A stretch of DNA of 64,000 nucleotides. It comes from Paenibacillus_AA sp045062745. Its GTDB lineage: Bacteria > Bacillota > Bacilli > Paenibacillales > NBRC-103111. Position numbers and translations under genes: made by a program. The stretch covers positions 1 through 64,000 of the forward strand of contig NZ_JBJGED010000017.1 of assembly GCF_045062745.1 (NCBI RefSeq), written 5' to 3'. How positions within the stretch are numbered: position 1 is the stretch's first letter; each line of letters begins with the position of its first letter. Positions 1-7,961 of this stretch are shown here, piece by piece. The notes under the pieces were generated by a model. That model saw only the letters and a list, made by a program, of their open reading frames with translations, made no database searches and was not told the origin of the DNA.

Positions 1-62
1 AGCTTGTTTGCGAACCGAAGTTCGCTATACTTGCACGCTCGTTGTTCAGTTTTCAAGGAACA
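1..62 (-). other. 5' leader of an rRNA operon (partial, runs off left edge)
   Basis: Read on the minus strand, this stretch contains TTGAAAACTGAACAACGAG, which matches the conserved leader just upstream of 16S rRNA genes in Bacillus-type bacteria. In Bacillus subtilis an rrn operon follows bofA directly, and here the leader follows bofA in the same orientation. The 16S gene itself would start beyond position 1 and is not visible. The identification rests on the leader motif plus synteny. Confidence 0.7.
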
Positions 63-108
63 ATCCCGTCGTCGTCGGCAGCACTGCCGTCCGAACAGCG
101 ACTTTATG

Positions 109-138
109 AATATAGCACATTCGCCTATTCGATTGCAA
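109..138 (-). promoter_or_regulatory. Candidate rrn promoter, proximal (sigma-A type)
   Basis: On the minus strand, TTGCAA (138-133) and TATATT (114-109) are separated by 18 bases, pointing toward the rRNA leader. Its place between bofA and the leader and the tandem arrangement with a second candidate upstream fit rRNA operons. No experimental start is known. Confidence 0.5.
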
Positions 139-195
139 CACCTTTTTTCTTCCACTTCCTTCGGTACCACTGCATGGTCTCGGAAGCAGACTCTT

Positions 196-225
196 AATCT
201 ATCACAGACATGGCAGAGGGGTCAA
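196..225 (-). promoter_or_regulatory. Candidate rrn promoter, distal (sigma-A type)
   Basis: On the minus strand, TTGACC (225-220) and TAGATT (201-196) are separated by 18 bases, about 85 bases upstream of the proximal candidate. Tandem promoters are common for rRNA operons in Bacillus. Confidence 0.45.
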
Positions 226-251
226 CCGCCACTATTATCCAGCCAACAGAG

Positions 252-518
252 CTACAAAACGAACAGCTTCAGCCCTACAAGCATCGCCACGCCAGGGACG
301 CCCAATACGACAACCGAAGCGACGGTCGGCATGTTGATCGGAATACGGAAGCCCGTATAGACGCTGGCCAAATTCAAAAAGTACAACAAAAAAGCGGCCA
401 CGACGATATGCAGCATCGTATAAGCCAGCCAGGAACGCGCCTGCCGATTGCGAAGCAGCAACACGATCAGCAGCAGCAAGGAAACGGCGAACAAGACCGT
501 AACGACCAGATTCACCAT
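252..518 (-). CDS. bofA: Pro-sigma-K processing inhibitor BofA
   Basis: This is an 88-residue integral membrane protein with two hydrophobic stretches (about residues 1-22 and 30-50) and a hydrophobic glycine/valine-rich C-terminus, the normal size and layout for BofA. In sporulating Bacillus, BofA sits in the outer forespore membrane and holds the SpoIVFB protease inactive, delaying pro-sigma-K cleavage. Its ATG overlaps the yaaL stop by one base (TAATG), so translation is probably coupled. It is the last gene of the dnaX-ybaB-recR-yaaL-bofA series, as in B. subtilis. Assignment rests on sequence character and strict synteny. Confidence 0.85.
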   Translation of the reverse strand: MVNLVVTVLFAVSLLLLIVLLLRNRQARSWLAYTMLHIVVAAFLLYFLNLASVYTGFRIPINMPTVASVVVLGVPGVAMLVGLKLFVL

Positions 519-799
519 TACCCTTCCACCACCTTAGCATGTCCAACTTGCAGCACATGAAGCTGCTGAGCCTTGGCTTTTCTCAATAGCATTTCATACC
601 GTTTCTCCGCCGCCTCCAGGGCGAAAATCGCATAATCGATCTCATCGCGCTCGACCGCGTAATCGAGATGGCGATGCGCATTTTTCCAATCCTGCAGGGC
701 CGCCTGCACCTCGACCAGCAGCTGCTGCTTGTCCGGCAAACGGTCGTCCTGTTCCTCCCGCGGCGGAAACCAGCTTTTCCAAAACGTGAACCAGCGCAT
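518..799 (-). CDS. yaaL: DUF2508 family protein YaaL
   Basis: This is a 93-residue, charged, mostly helical soluble protein, with a tryptophan-rich start (MRWFTFWKSW) followed by a predicted helical hairpin. Length and position between recR and bofA match B. subtilis YaaL (DUF2508), whose function is unknown. An AAGGAG ribosome binding site precedes the ATG. About 160 bases separate it from recR, enough for a separate promoter, although none is convincing. Confidence 0.8.
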   Translation of the reverse strand: MRWFTFWKSWFPPREEQDDRLPDKQQLLVEVQAALQDWKNAHRHLDYAVERDEIDYAIFALEAAEKRYEMLLRKAKAQQLHVLQVGHAKVVEG

Positions 800-958
800 A
801 CCGTCACTCCTTATCTATGAATGATCGCTCATTCTATAAATATGGCAACGGGCGCATTCTAGAACCAGCAACGCGAAAAGAACCCCGACCGAACCGCCAT
901 CCAAGCGGGCCAGCCGAAGTTCCTCAAAAAACTGCGCAGCTATTAAAAATCGATCGCG

Positions 959-1558
959 TTATAGCAGCTCCCGGCGGCCTTCCAGAGACTTGGAGAGCGT
1001 CACCTCATCGGCATACTCCAAGTCCCCGCCAACCGGCAACCCATGCGCGATCCGGGTCACCTTGAGCCCAAACGACTTGACGAGCCGGGACAAGTACATG
1101 GCGGTCGCTTCCCCCTCCAGATTCGGGTTCGTCGCGAGAATGAGCTCCTGCACCTGATCGTCGCCGAGGCGCCGAAGCAGCTCCGCCATACGAATATCGT
1201 CCGGCCCGATCCCTTCCATCGGCGAGATCGCCCCATGCAGCACATGGTAGTAGCCGTGGAATTCCTTGGTCCGCTCCAGGGCGACGAGATCCTTCGGCTC
1301 CTGCACGACACAGATGACCGAAGCGTCGCGGCTGCGGTCCGAGCAAATGCGGCACGGATCCACATCCGTAATGTTGCAGCACACCGAGCAGTAATGCAGA
1401 TTGCGCTTAACGCTGACGAGCGCCTTGGCAAAATCAAGCACGTCCTCTTCCTTCATCCGCAGCACGTGAAAGGCGAGCCTGCCAGCCGTCTTCGGACCAA
1501 CACCGGGCAAGCGGGAGAATGCATCTATGAGTTTCGCGATCGGTTCCGGGTAATACAA
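959..1558 (-). CDS. recR: Recombination mediator protein RecR
   Basis: The 199-residue protein has the family layout: an N-terminal helix-hairpin-helix (FSRLPGVGPKTAGRLAFH, residues about 14-31), a four-cysteine zinc finger with motif CSVCCNITDVDPCRIC (about 57-72), a TOPRIM domain and a C-terminal Walker-B-like tail. RecR works with RecO and RecF to load RecA on single-stranded gaps during recombinational repair. It lies 62 bases downstream of ybaB in the same direction, so the two are probably co-transcribed with dnaX. Size and start agree with other RecR proteins. Confidence 0.97.
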   Translation of the reverse strand: MYYPEPIAKLIDAFSRLPGVGPKTAGRLAFHVLRMKEEDVLDFAKALVSVKRNLHYCSVCCNITDVDPCRICSDRSRDASVICVVQEPKDLVALERTKEFHGYYHVLHGAISPMEGIGPDDIRMAELLRRLGDDQVQELILATNPNLEGEATAMYLSRLVKSFGLKVTRIAHGLPVGGDLEYADEVTLSKSLEGRRELL

Positions 1559-1620
1559 TGCATAAACCCCATCTCGTAATTAGTCCATCATCCCGGCGAT
1601 ACGGGACTCCGGCTGGAACT

Positions 1621-1932
1621 TTAGAACAAGCCCGGCATCTTCATGCCGGCCGTGAATCGGCCCATATCCTTCTCGGCCAGCTCCTCGGCCTTCGTCAACG
1701 CGTCGTTGACCGCCGTCAGCACGAGGTCCTGCAGCATTTCCACATCGTCCGGATCGACGGCTTCCGGTTTGATGACGATGTTCGTAATTTTGCGATGACC
1801 CGTGGCTGTCACCGTAACGACGCCGCCGCCGGACGAACCTTCCACGAACTTCGTGGCGAGCTCCTCTTGCGCCTTCAGCATTTGCTCCTGCATCTTCTTC
1901 ACTTGCTTCATCATTTGGTTCATGTTGTTCAT
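1621..1932 (-). CDS. YbaB/EbfC family nucleoid-associated protein
   Basis: The 103-residue protein starts MNNMNQMMKQVKKMQEQM, the typical methionine/lysine-rich helix of the YbaB/EbfC family, followed by a central GxVxV strand region (GGGVVTVTATGHRKI) and a C-terminal dimerisation helix. Family members form tweezer-like dimers that bind DNA and are nearly always encoded between dnaX and recR, as here. An AAGGAGG site lies upstream of the ATG. The B. subtilis counterpart is yaaK. Confidence 0.95.
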   Translation of the reverse strand: MNNMNQMMKQVKKMQEQMLKAQEELATKFVEGSSGGGVVTVTATGHRKITNIVIKPEAVDPDDVEMLQDLVLTAVNDALTKAEELAEKDMGRFTAGMKMPGLF

Positions 1933-1973
1933 GCGTATGCATCCTCCTTGGGGATCCTCCCGGATCCTTGGTA

Positions 1974-3767
1974 TTAGTCTTTGATCACCACGAGATCCTC
2001 GCCGAACAGCTGAATCGCTTCATCGATCCACTCTTCCTTCGGCGCGCCGGCGGCGGCTCCCTCTTCGCCATCCAAGCGCAGCTCCTCTGCGGGCTCTTGG
2101 GCGCCGGACTGCGCGTCCTTCCATTCCTTCATCATGACGGTGGCGAGCTTCAGCTTCGCCCCGAGCAGCTCGCTCATCACCTGCTCGATGAGCTCCTTGT
2201 GCGCCGGCTTCTCCGTCGTGTCGCGGTGCATGCCGCTCTTGAAGGCGAGCAGCACGGTATCGCCGGAGGCGGCGACAGGCTCGCCGTCCACGAGCCAGGC
2301 GTGCACGGTAATCCGGCGCTCCTTCACCTGCTGCAGCACTTGGCTCCACTTGGCCAGCGCTTGCCGGTGCAGCTCGGCGTCCGCCTGGGTCAGGAACGCA
2401 TCCAGCTTCACCGCCGACTTCCGCACCGCCGGCGCGGCACCCGCACCCCCGCGGGCTGCCATCGGCGACGGCCGGGCGGCCTCCGGCTCGCGCCCGCCCG
2501 CGGCCGCCGGCACGCCGGTCTGCATAAGCTTCGTCAGCTGCCGCTCCAGCAGCTCAACCTTCTGGCGAAGCGCGGCCAGCTCGCCCGCAGCGGACGCGCC
2601 GGCCGAACCGGCGCCAGACGCTCCAGCCGCCGCAGGTGTGGCTCCGCCCGCACCGGCTCCGACTGCCGAGCTTCCGCCGGTCGCCGTGCAAATTTTCATC
2701 AGCGCCACTTCCAGCATCGTCTGGGGCTGAGCGGAATATTTCATCTCCGTCTGGTACCGGTTCAGCACGTCGATCATCTCGAACAGCTGCTCGGCGGTGA
2801 ACCGCTCGACCCAGGGCTGTGACTCCGAACCGGCCAGCACCCGCTCGGTCATCCCCTGCGCCTGCGCGCCGGGAACGAGCTTCAGCATGAGCACGTCGCG
2901 GAAGTAGTAGATCAAGTTCTCCATGCATTTCTCGGCGCTGCGCCCTTCCTGCATGAATCCTTCGACCATCGCCAGGCAAGCGGCGATGTCCTGTGCCGCT
3001 ATCGCGCCCGCCAACCGGCCGAACTGTTCCGAGGAAATGCCTCCGGTAATGGCGAGCACCGCCTCGTACCGGATCTCGTTGCCGGTATAGGCGATGATCT
3101 GATCCAAGACGCTCAGGGCATCGCGCATCCCGCCGTCCGACAGCCGGGCGATATATTGAAGCGCCTCCGGCTCGGCCTGAACGCCCTCCTCGCGGCAGAT
3201 GAGCTCCAGCCGGCCGACCTGCTCCTCGAGCGAGACCCGGCGGAAGTCGAAGCGCTGACAGCGCGAGATAATCGTGGCCGGCAGCTTGTGCGGCTCCGTC
3301 GTCGCCAGGATGAACATGACGTGGCGCGGAGGCTCCTCCAGCGTCTTCAGCAAGGCATTGAACGCCTCGTTCGTAAGCATATGCACTTCATCGATAATAT
3401 ACACTTTTTGCCGAACTTCCGTCGGAGCGTACTTGACCTTGTCGCGAACCTCGCGGATTTCCTCGACGCCCCGATTGGAAGCGGCATCAATCTCCACGAC
3501 GTCCATAACGGCCCCGTCCGTAATTCTACGGCAAGCCGAGCAAGCGTTGCAGGGCTCCTCCGCGGGTCCGTTCTCGCAGTTGATCGCTTTGGCCAGCACC
3601 CGTGCCACGCTCGTCTTCCCGGTCCCCCGAGGTCCGTTGAACAAATACGCGTGCGACATGCGCCCTTCCCGCAGAGCGTTCTGCAGCGTTTGGGTGATGT
3701 GCTGTTGTCCGACGATATCCCGGAATGCCTGCGGTCTATAGGTGCGGTATAATGCAATGTGCGCCAT
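1974..3767 (-). CDS. dnaX: DNA polymerase III subunits gamma and tau
   Basis: The chosen start (MAHIALYRTYRPQAF) gives 597 residues and has a GGGAG site; a longer upstream reading lacks family similarity. The AAA+ clamp-loader core shows Walker A GPRGTGKT (residues about 45-52), a zinc module with four cysteines (CENGPAEEPCNACSAC) and Walker B DEVH. Domains III-V follow, with a low-complexity alanine/glycine linker (about 375-470) before the C-terminal tau part that contacts polymerase and helicase. The protein loads the beta clamp and couples the replisome. I saw no obvious A-rich slippery site of the kind that makes the short gamma form in Escherichia coli. Confidence 0.97.
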   Translation of the reverse strand: MAHIALYRTYRPQAFRDIVGQQHITQTLQNALREGRMSHAYLFNGPRGTGKTSVARVLAKAINCENGPAEEPCNACSACRRITDGAVMDVVEIDAASNRGVEEIREVRDKVKYAPTEVRQKVYIIDEVHMLTNEAFNALLKTLEEPPRHVMFILATTEPHKLPATIISRCQRFDFRRVSLEEQVGRLELICREEGVQAEPEALQYIARLSDGGMRDALSVLDQIIAYTGNEIRYEAVLAITGGISSEQFGRLAGAIAAQDIAACLAMVEGFMQEGRSAEKCMENLIYYFRDVLMLKLVPGAQAQGMTERVLAGSESQPWVERFTAEQLFEMIDVLNRYQTEMKYSAQPQTMLEVALMKICTATGGSSAVGAGAGGATPAAAGASGAGSAGASAAGELAALRQKVELLERQLTKLMQTGVPAAAGGREPEAARPSPMAARGGAGAAPAVRKSAVKLDAFLTQADAELHRQALAKWSQVLQQVKERRITVHAWLVDGEPVAASGDTVLLAFKSGMHRDTTEKPAHKELIEQVMSELLGAKLKLATVMMKEWKDAQSGAQEPAEELRLDGEEGAAAGAPKEEWIDEAIQLFGEDLVVIKD

Positions 3768-3862
3768 AAGAATTCTCCCGATCATTCGCGTGATGGTAAG
3801 GCAGCCTGACCGGCAATGCCGCGTATTCCTGCGGCCCCCGCCCATTCAGGCATATCCATTCC

Positions 3863-3892
3863 ATTATACTATATCCGTGAAACGTTGACCAA
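3863..3892 (-). promoter_or_regulatory. Candidate sigma-A promoter of dnaX
   Basis: On the minus strand, TTGGTC (3892-3887) and a perfect TATAAT (3868-3863) are 18 bases apart and lie about 100 bases upstream of the dnaX start. The transcript would probably continue through ybaB and recR. Confidence 0.5.
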
Positions 3893-3905
3893 CGCCGCCC
3901 CACAC

Positions 3906-5324
3906 TTACGAGCGCACATATGGCATCGACACGGTGAACGTGGTTCCGAACCCTTTGGACGAGACGCGGATGTGGCCGCCGATATCGTGAATGATCCGTT
4001 GGCAGACCGACAGCCCGAGCCCCGTACCGTTCTCTTTGGTCGTAAAGAAAGGATCGAAAATCTTGTCGATGAGAAACGCAGGAATGCCCGGCCCCGCATC
4101 GTGAATATCGACATGCACCTTTTGCTCCGCGGGATCGACCCGTTCCGTTACCGTCAATGTCCCTCCTGTCACCATCGCTTCTATCCCATTTTTGCACAGG
4201 TTGATGAATACTTGCTTAAGCAGACTTTGATCGGCGATCACTTCGGGCATCTGGTACACGGACTGATACCGAATCGTCACATTGTGCAGAACCGCCTGGT
4301 TATTGATGATGGGGAGCACTTCGCGGATGACGGCTGACATATCGATGCGGTCATAGGATACGTCGCGGGGCTTGCTGAGCAGCAGAAACTCGTTAACCAA
4401 TTCGTTGATCCGATCGATCTCCGATAGCATCAGTTCGGTGAACCCGAACTCCTTCTCCATCCCCGAGCTCTCGAACGTACGCTGGAGCACTTGGAGGAAG
4501 CCCTTGATCGAGGTGAGCGGATTGCGGATCTCATGGGCGGTACCCGCCGCGATCTGGCCGATCATCGCGAGCCGGTCGCTGCGCTGCACCTGCTGCTCGA
4601 GCGAACGCAAATTCGTCACATCCTTGAACATGACGTAGGCGCCTACAATGTGACCGCTCTCATCTCGGAGCAGGTTGGAATCGAGCAGCAATTCGTACCG
4701 CTCCGCGTTGTTCGTCCAGCTGACCGCATGATTGCGCACAACCACGCCGTCCAGCAGCGTCCGCTGGACCAGCCGATGCTCCTCGGGCACGACCTCGAAC
4801 ACTTCGTCCACCGGTCTATACAGCGCCCGAGCCTTGTCAACCCCAAGGATCCGGCACGCCATCTCGCTGATATCCACGAGGGTGAAGTGCTCATCGATCA
4901 GCAGCACGCCCATGTTCACATCCTTGATGAACATCCCGGCGAATTGCTGGAGCAAGCTCGGGCCGGCCGCGGCAAAATCATGCAGCACCACTAGCCGGTA
5001 TTCCCGTTCATCGGTCTCCGCGAAGTACACCGTCCGGTACCCCTTCAGCAGAGCGCCGGATCCGGTGCGCAGCTCGATCGGGCGGGCCGACTCCGGACCG
5101 ATGCAGCCGGATGCATCCACGGTCAGCGGATGCTCCGGGAACAAGTCGTCAAGCGTACATTCGGTGAGATCGTGCATCTCCGTGAGCGACGTCAGGCGGG
5201 CATTGCTGTCCAGAATCGTCCCGCAGGCGTCTGTCCATACCGCCGGGTGCGTCAACAGCTTATGCAGGTAGATGTGCAAATCGTCTTCAGACAAATGGAG
5301 TTTATGCAGCAAAGTATTGACCAC
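3906..5324 (-). CDS. Soluble PAS-domain sensor histidine kinase (sporulation-kinase-like)
   Basis: The 472-residue protein has no membrane segment. Two PAS-like domains occupy about residues 20-120 and 125-245. A HisKA domain has H264 in GTAHEIRNPLTSIKGFLQVL, and the HATPase domain shows NLCKNGIEA (N box), DAGPGIP (G1) and NGTGLGLSV (G2). The HisKA sequence resembles Kin-type kinases that feed the Spo0 phosphorelay. No response regulator gene is adjacent, so it is an orphan, and Spo0F is encoded 6 kb away. The annotated start is GTG with little ribosome binding sequence; a TTG four codons later is better placed behind AAAGGTGG. The signal sensed is unknown. Confidence 0.85.
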   Translation of the reverse strand: MVNTLLHKLHLSEDDLHIYLHKLLTHPAVWTDACGTILDSNARLTSLTEMHDLTECTLDDLFPEHPLTVDASGCIGPESARPIELRTGSGALLKGYRTVYFAETDEREYRLVVLHDFAAAGPSLLQQFAGMFIKDVNMGVLLIDEHFTLVDISEMACRILGVDKARALYRPVDEVFEVVPEEHRLVQRTLLDGVVVRNHAVSWTNNAERYELLLDSNLLRDESGHIVGAYVMFKDVTNLRSLEQQVQRSDRLAMIGQIAAGTAHEIRNPLTSIKGFLQVLQRTFESSGMEKEFGFTELMLSEIDRINELVNEFLLLSKPRDVSYDRIDMSAVIREVLPIINNQAVLHNVTIRYQSVYQMPEVIADQSLLKQVFINLCKNGIEAMVTGGTLTVTERVDPAEQKVHVDIHDAGPGIPAFLIDKIFDPFFTTKENGTGLGLSVCQRIIHDIGGHIRVSSKGFGTTFTVSMPYVRS

Positions 5325-5424
5325 CTTTACGTACAGGTTGCCTATCCATAAATCTATCCAGCAGATCTATCCATAAATATACAATTCGCTACAGTATAAG
5401 GTTTCCCTTTTTTACACGGTAAAA

Positions 5425-5455
5425 CAAAAAAACACCGCAGGGAGCCCCTCCAGTG
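5425..5455 (-). terminator. Rho-independent terminator after SRP RNA
   Basis: On the minus strand, CACTGGAGGG and CCCTGCGGTG pair (one mismatch, one G-U) around a three-base loop, followed by seven or eight T residues (5432-5425). It lies just past the 3' end of the SRP RNA and insulates the kinase gene downstream. Confidence 0.75.
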
Positions 5456-5473
5456 TGTCTGTATACTCTATGA

Positions 5474-5745
5474 AACCGTGCACCTGATGTTGATCGATGC
5501 GATCCAAGCGTTACCTCTACCGGTTAGCTCGAGTTAGGCTGCCCCCCGGCACATGAACGATCCTGCTTACGGCTGCTTCCTTCCGGACCTGACCGGGTTC
5601 ACAGGTGCTCATTGCGGAGGACCCGACTGTCAACACTACGTATAGAGGGCAGGCCTTACATCGACAAGACCTTCAATCAGGAATTCAACCCCGCTACAGC
5701 GGATTGCGGGTTACAGGGCACCGCTACCTCCCCATCTAGCACGGT
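5474..5745 (-). ncRNA. ffs: Signal recognition particle RNA (Bacillus-type, with Alu domain)
   Basis: The minus strand carries the SRP domain IV hallmark GGTCAGGTCCGGAAGGAAGC (near 5570-5595), which binds the Ffh M domain. The 5' end CCGTGCTAGATGGGGAGGT and the 3' end AGGTGCACGGT pair with each other and match the Alu domain of the roughly 270-base scRNA of Bacillus. The RNA scaffolds the particle that targets membrane proteins to the Sec translocon. Ends are estimated from these matches and from the upstream promoter, and may be off by a few bases. It is flanked by its own promoter and terminator. Confidence 0.95.
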
Positions 5746-5752
5746 AAAACTA

Positions 5753-5781
5753 AGTATAGCGGATCAAGGTCCAAATAGCAA
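5753..5781 (-). promoter_or_regulatory. Sigma-A promoter of SRP RNA
   Basis: On the minus strand, TTGCTA (5781-5776) and TATACT (5758-5753) are separated by exactly 17 bases. The expected start seven bases downstream coincides with the predicted 5' end of the SRP RNA at about 5745. Confidence 0.75.
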
Positions 5782-5869
5782 CCTGAAGCATCTGTTAAGA
5801 AACCCAGGGATTTGGAGCAATCCGCCTCAATCAGCCATCTACCAACAACCGGATTCCGTCGAAGGGCGG

Positions 5870-6259
5870 CTATCGGACGGTGACATGAAACACATAGCGC
5901 GGCATCGCTTTGGTCAGCTCCGCGACCGCCCCTTGGCGAATGCGTTCCCGCTCCTCGTCCGAAGTGCCTGCCGGCACGTAGAGCTTGACTTTCGCCCGCG
6001 ATCCATTGAGGTTGATCCGGGACCGGCTGATGCCCGGGACAAGGGCGAGCGCGCCCTTCATCATATCCGTATCGGATTGGTACGTATGCGCCGTAGGGCT
6101 GATGGGCAAGCTCGGGTTGCCGTTCGTTACGCCCAGGTAACCGTCGCCCGAATACGACTTAACTTGCCGAGTCTTGGCCGTACATCCCCCGGCCGCCACG
6201 AGAGTCGCTGCCAGCAAGCCGAACGCCGCCATCCGTGTATACCGCATGTTCTTGGCCAT
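5870..6259 (-). CDS. YhcN/YlaJ-type sporulation lipoprotein
   Basis: The start at 6259 is chosen because GGGAGG lies nine bases upstream, giving 129 residues. An N-terminal hydrophobic stretch ends in LVAAGGC, a lipobox-like site with C26 as the probable lipidated residue. The mature part shows the YhcN/YlaJ pattern: a segment around ALALVPGISRSRINLNGSRAKVKL and a C-terminal helix rich in E/R. Such proteins are found in the spore inner membrane of Bacillus; their exact role is unclear. It is shorter than some relatives but appears intact. It lies between rpmE and the SRP RNA. Confidence 0.75.
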   Translation of the reverse strand: MAKNMRYTRMAAFGLLAATLVAAGGCTAKTRQVKSYSGDGYLGVTNGNPSLPISPTAHTYQSDTDMMKGALALVPGISRSRINLNGSRAKVKLYVPAGTSDEERERIRQGAVAELTKAMPRYVFHVTVR

Positions 6260-6342
6260 AAAAAAACAACCTCCCTTTGCCATTAGGATGGCCAAGAGAG
6301 GGTGCAGTATGCTTATGAAATCGCAGGAAACGGCATTCGATC

Positions 6343-6540
6343 TTATACGCCGTATTTCTTCTTGAATTTATCAACACGACCGCCGGCATCGATAAACTTC
6401 TGCTTGCCTGTGAAGTGCGGGTGGCAGGCCGAGCAAATTTCCACACGAAGGTTTTGCTTGATGGAACCCGTCTCGAACGTATTGCCGCAAGCGCAAGTCA
6501 CCGTCGTAATGTTGTACTTAGGATGTGTGTTAGCTTTCAT
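6343..6540 (-). CDS. rpmE: 50S ribosomal protein L31 (zinc-binding form)
   Basis: The 65-residue protein starts MKANTHPKYN and carries the four zinc-binding cysteines C16, C18, C36 and C39, so it is the zinc-containing (C+) type, which in Bacillus is replaced by a cysteine-less paralogue under zinc starvation. L31 bridges the ribosomal subunits. An AGAGGTG site precedes the ATG, and a strong promoter lies about 70 bases upstream. Confidence 0.98.
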   Translation of the reverse strand: MKANTHPKYNITTVTCACGNTFETGSIKQNLRVEICSACHPHFTGKQKFIDAGGRVDKFKKKYGV

Positions 6541-6605
6541 TGAACTTCACCTCTTTCCGCCCTGGATCAGTTTGTCGAACCAGAGTTATATAGACACATA
6601 ACGCG

Positions 6606-6634
6606 ATTATAGCACGCAGGAACAGCCTGCGCAA
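6606..6634 (-). promoter_or_regulatory. Sigma-A promoter of rpmE
   Basis: On the minus strand, TTGCGC (6634-6629) and TATAAT (6611-6606) are separated by 17 bases, between the radical SAM gene and rpmE. rpmE can therefore be transcribed independently of the genes upstream. Confidence 0.7.
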
Positions 6635-6661
6635 CTGTTTTGTACGCTTCCCGGCTGCTTC

Positions 6662-7927
6662 CTAGCTGGGATTCGCTGGAGCATTGACCAAGCCCGGAGG
6701 CACATGCGTGTAGCTGCCGATGACGACATCCGGCAATTCGGAGCGATAGATGTCGAGCATCTGCTTCATGCCGTAGATCTCGCCCTGCGGCGGTGGAATA
6801 AGCGCCAGGTAACTCTCAGGGTCGATGTTCAGGTTCCGCATCTGTATGAGCCGCAGGCCCGTTCTCCGCACGAAGCCGAGCATCGCTTCGATCTCCTCCT
6901 CGCGGTCGGTAACTCCGGGGAAGATCAAGTAATTGATCGACGTGTATACCCCGCGGTCCGTAGCGTAGCGAAGCGACTTCTCCACATTGGCGAGCGTATA
7001 CGCGCGCGGCTTGTAATACGCGTTGTAATGCGCATCGATCGCACTGATGGTGCTGACCCGCATCAGATTGAGCCCGGCGTCCACGATGCCGCGGATATGA
7101 TCGGTCAGCCCGGCATTCGTGTTGATGTTGATGTACCCGAGCTTCGTCGCTTCGCGCACCCGCTTGATCGCCGGAATGATGAGCGCCGCCTGTGTAGACG
7201 GCTCGCCCTCGCAGCCCTGGCCGAAGCTGATAATGCTCTCCGGCGTCTTCAGGTGCTCGAGCATGATCTCCGCGATCTCGTCGACCGTAGGCTTGAAGTT
7301 CATGCGCGTCTGCGGCGCCGGGAACCCGCTGTCGTCCGGCTGCTCCGAGATGCAGCCGAAGCAGCCGGCGTTGCACGAGTACGACACCGGCACGGCTCCC
7401 TCCAGCCGGTTCAGGAACGTGTTCGACGCGGTCAAGCATTCATACCCGAGCGCGCAGTTAGACAGGTGGGCATACAGCCGGTTGTCCGGGTACTGCTCGG
7501 TGATCCGCTTCACCTGCCGCTCGAGCACGTCGACGTCGCAATTGCGCGGATTCCACGGCTCGGGGTCGTCGGTCGCATCCGCCGCCACGAAGAAGCCGCC
7601 CTCTTTCCACACGACGGCGGTATAGCCGAACAGCGGGAACTTCTTCTCCTTGTCCGTCTTCACATACCCCGGCAGGAGCAGGCGGGTGAATCCTTGCGGC
7701 AGCAGAGCACCTACCGCAGCATAGCCCTCGAGGGGCTCCATCCGCCCGGCGTCCTCGTTCCATCCGATCGGACGAGTATCCGGCAAGCTGACGAGCGTCG
7801 CCCCCTCCGGAAGGGGAATCAGCTCGTCCTCTAAAATCTCCGTAATCATGTCCCCGCTGCGGCCCAGTCCGAGCAGCTCGGGGTGGTCGTACACATTCCC
7901 TTCCGCATCGGCATACACGAGATACAT
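6662..7927 (-). CDS. Radical SAM protein of unknown substrate
   Basis: The 421-residue protein has an N-terminal domain of about 175 residues with no recognised motif, then a radical SAM core with the iron-sulfur cluster motif CNAGCFGC (C185, C189, C192), GQGCEGEPS and a downstream NTNAG region typical of the barrel. A 4Fe-4S cluster would cleave S-adenosylmethionine to a 5'-deoxyadenosyl radical. There is no visible SPASM-type cysteine cluster at the C-terminus. A GAGGGGGAAG site supports the start. It lies 34 bases downstream of rho, where Bacillus has rpmE directly, so it is an insertion into a conserved gene order. The substrate cannot be predicted. Confidence 0.88.
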   Translation of the reverse strand: MYLVYADAEGNVYDHPELLGLGRSGDMITEILEDELIPLPEGATLVSLPDTRPIGWNEDAGRMEPLEGYAAVGALLPQGFTRLLLPGYVKTDKEKKFPLFGYTAVVWKEGGFFVAADATDDPEPWNPRNCDVDVLERQVKRITEQYPDNRLYAHLSNCALGYECLTASNTFLNRLEGAVPVSYSCNAGCFGCISEQPDDSGFPAPQTRMNFKPTVDEIAEIMLEHLKTPESIISFGQGCEGEPSTQAALIIPAIKRVREATKLGYININTNAGLTDHIRGIVDAGLNLMRVSTISAIDAHYNAYYKPRAYTLANVEKSLRYATDRGVYTSINYLIFPGVTDREEEIEAMLGFVRRTGLRLIQMRNLNIDPESYLALIPPPQGEIYGMKQMLDIYRSELPDVVIGSYTHVPPGLVNAPANPS

Positions 7928-7961
7928 ACGCTTCCCCCTCTTCTACTGACTGTTGTGCGGC

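Noticed and set aside
5612..6286. A 224-residue plus-strand frame over the SRP RNA and the YhcN-type gene.
   Set aside because: It crosses a well-defined RNA gene, its promoter and an opposite coding gene, and has no domain.
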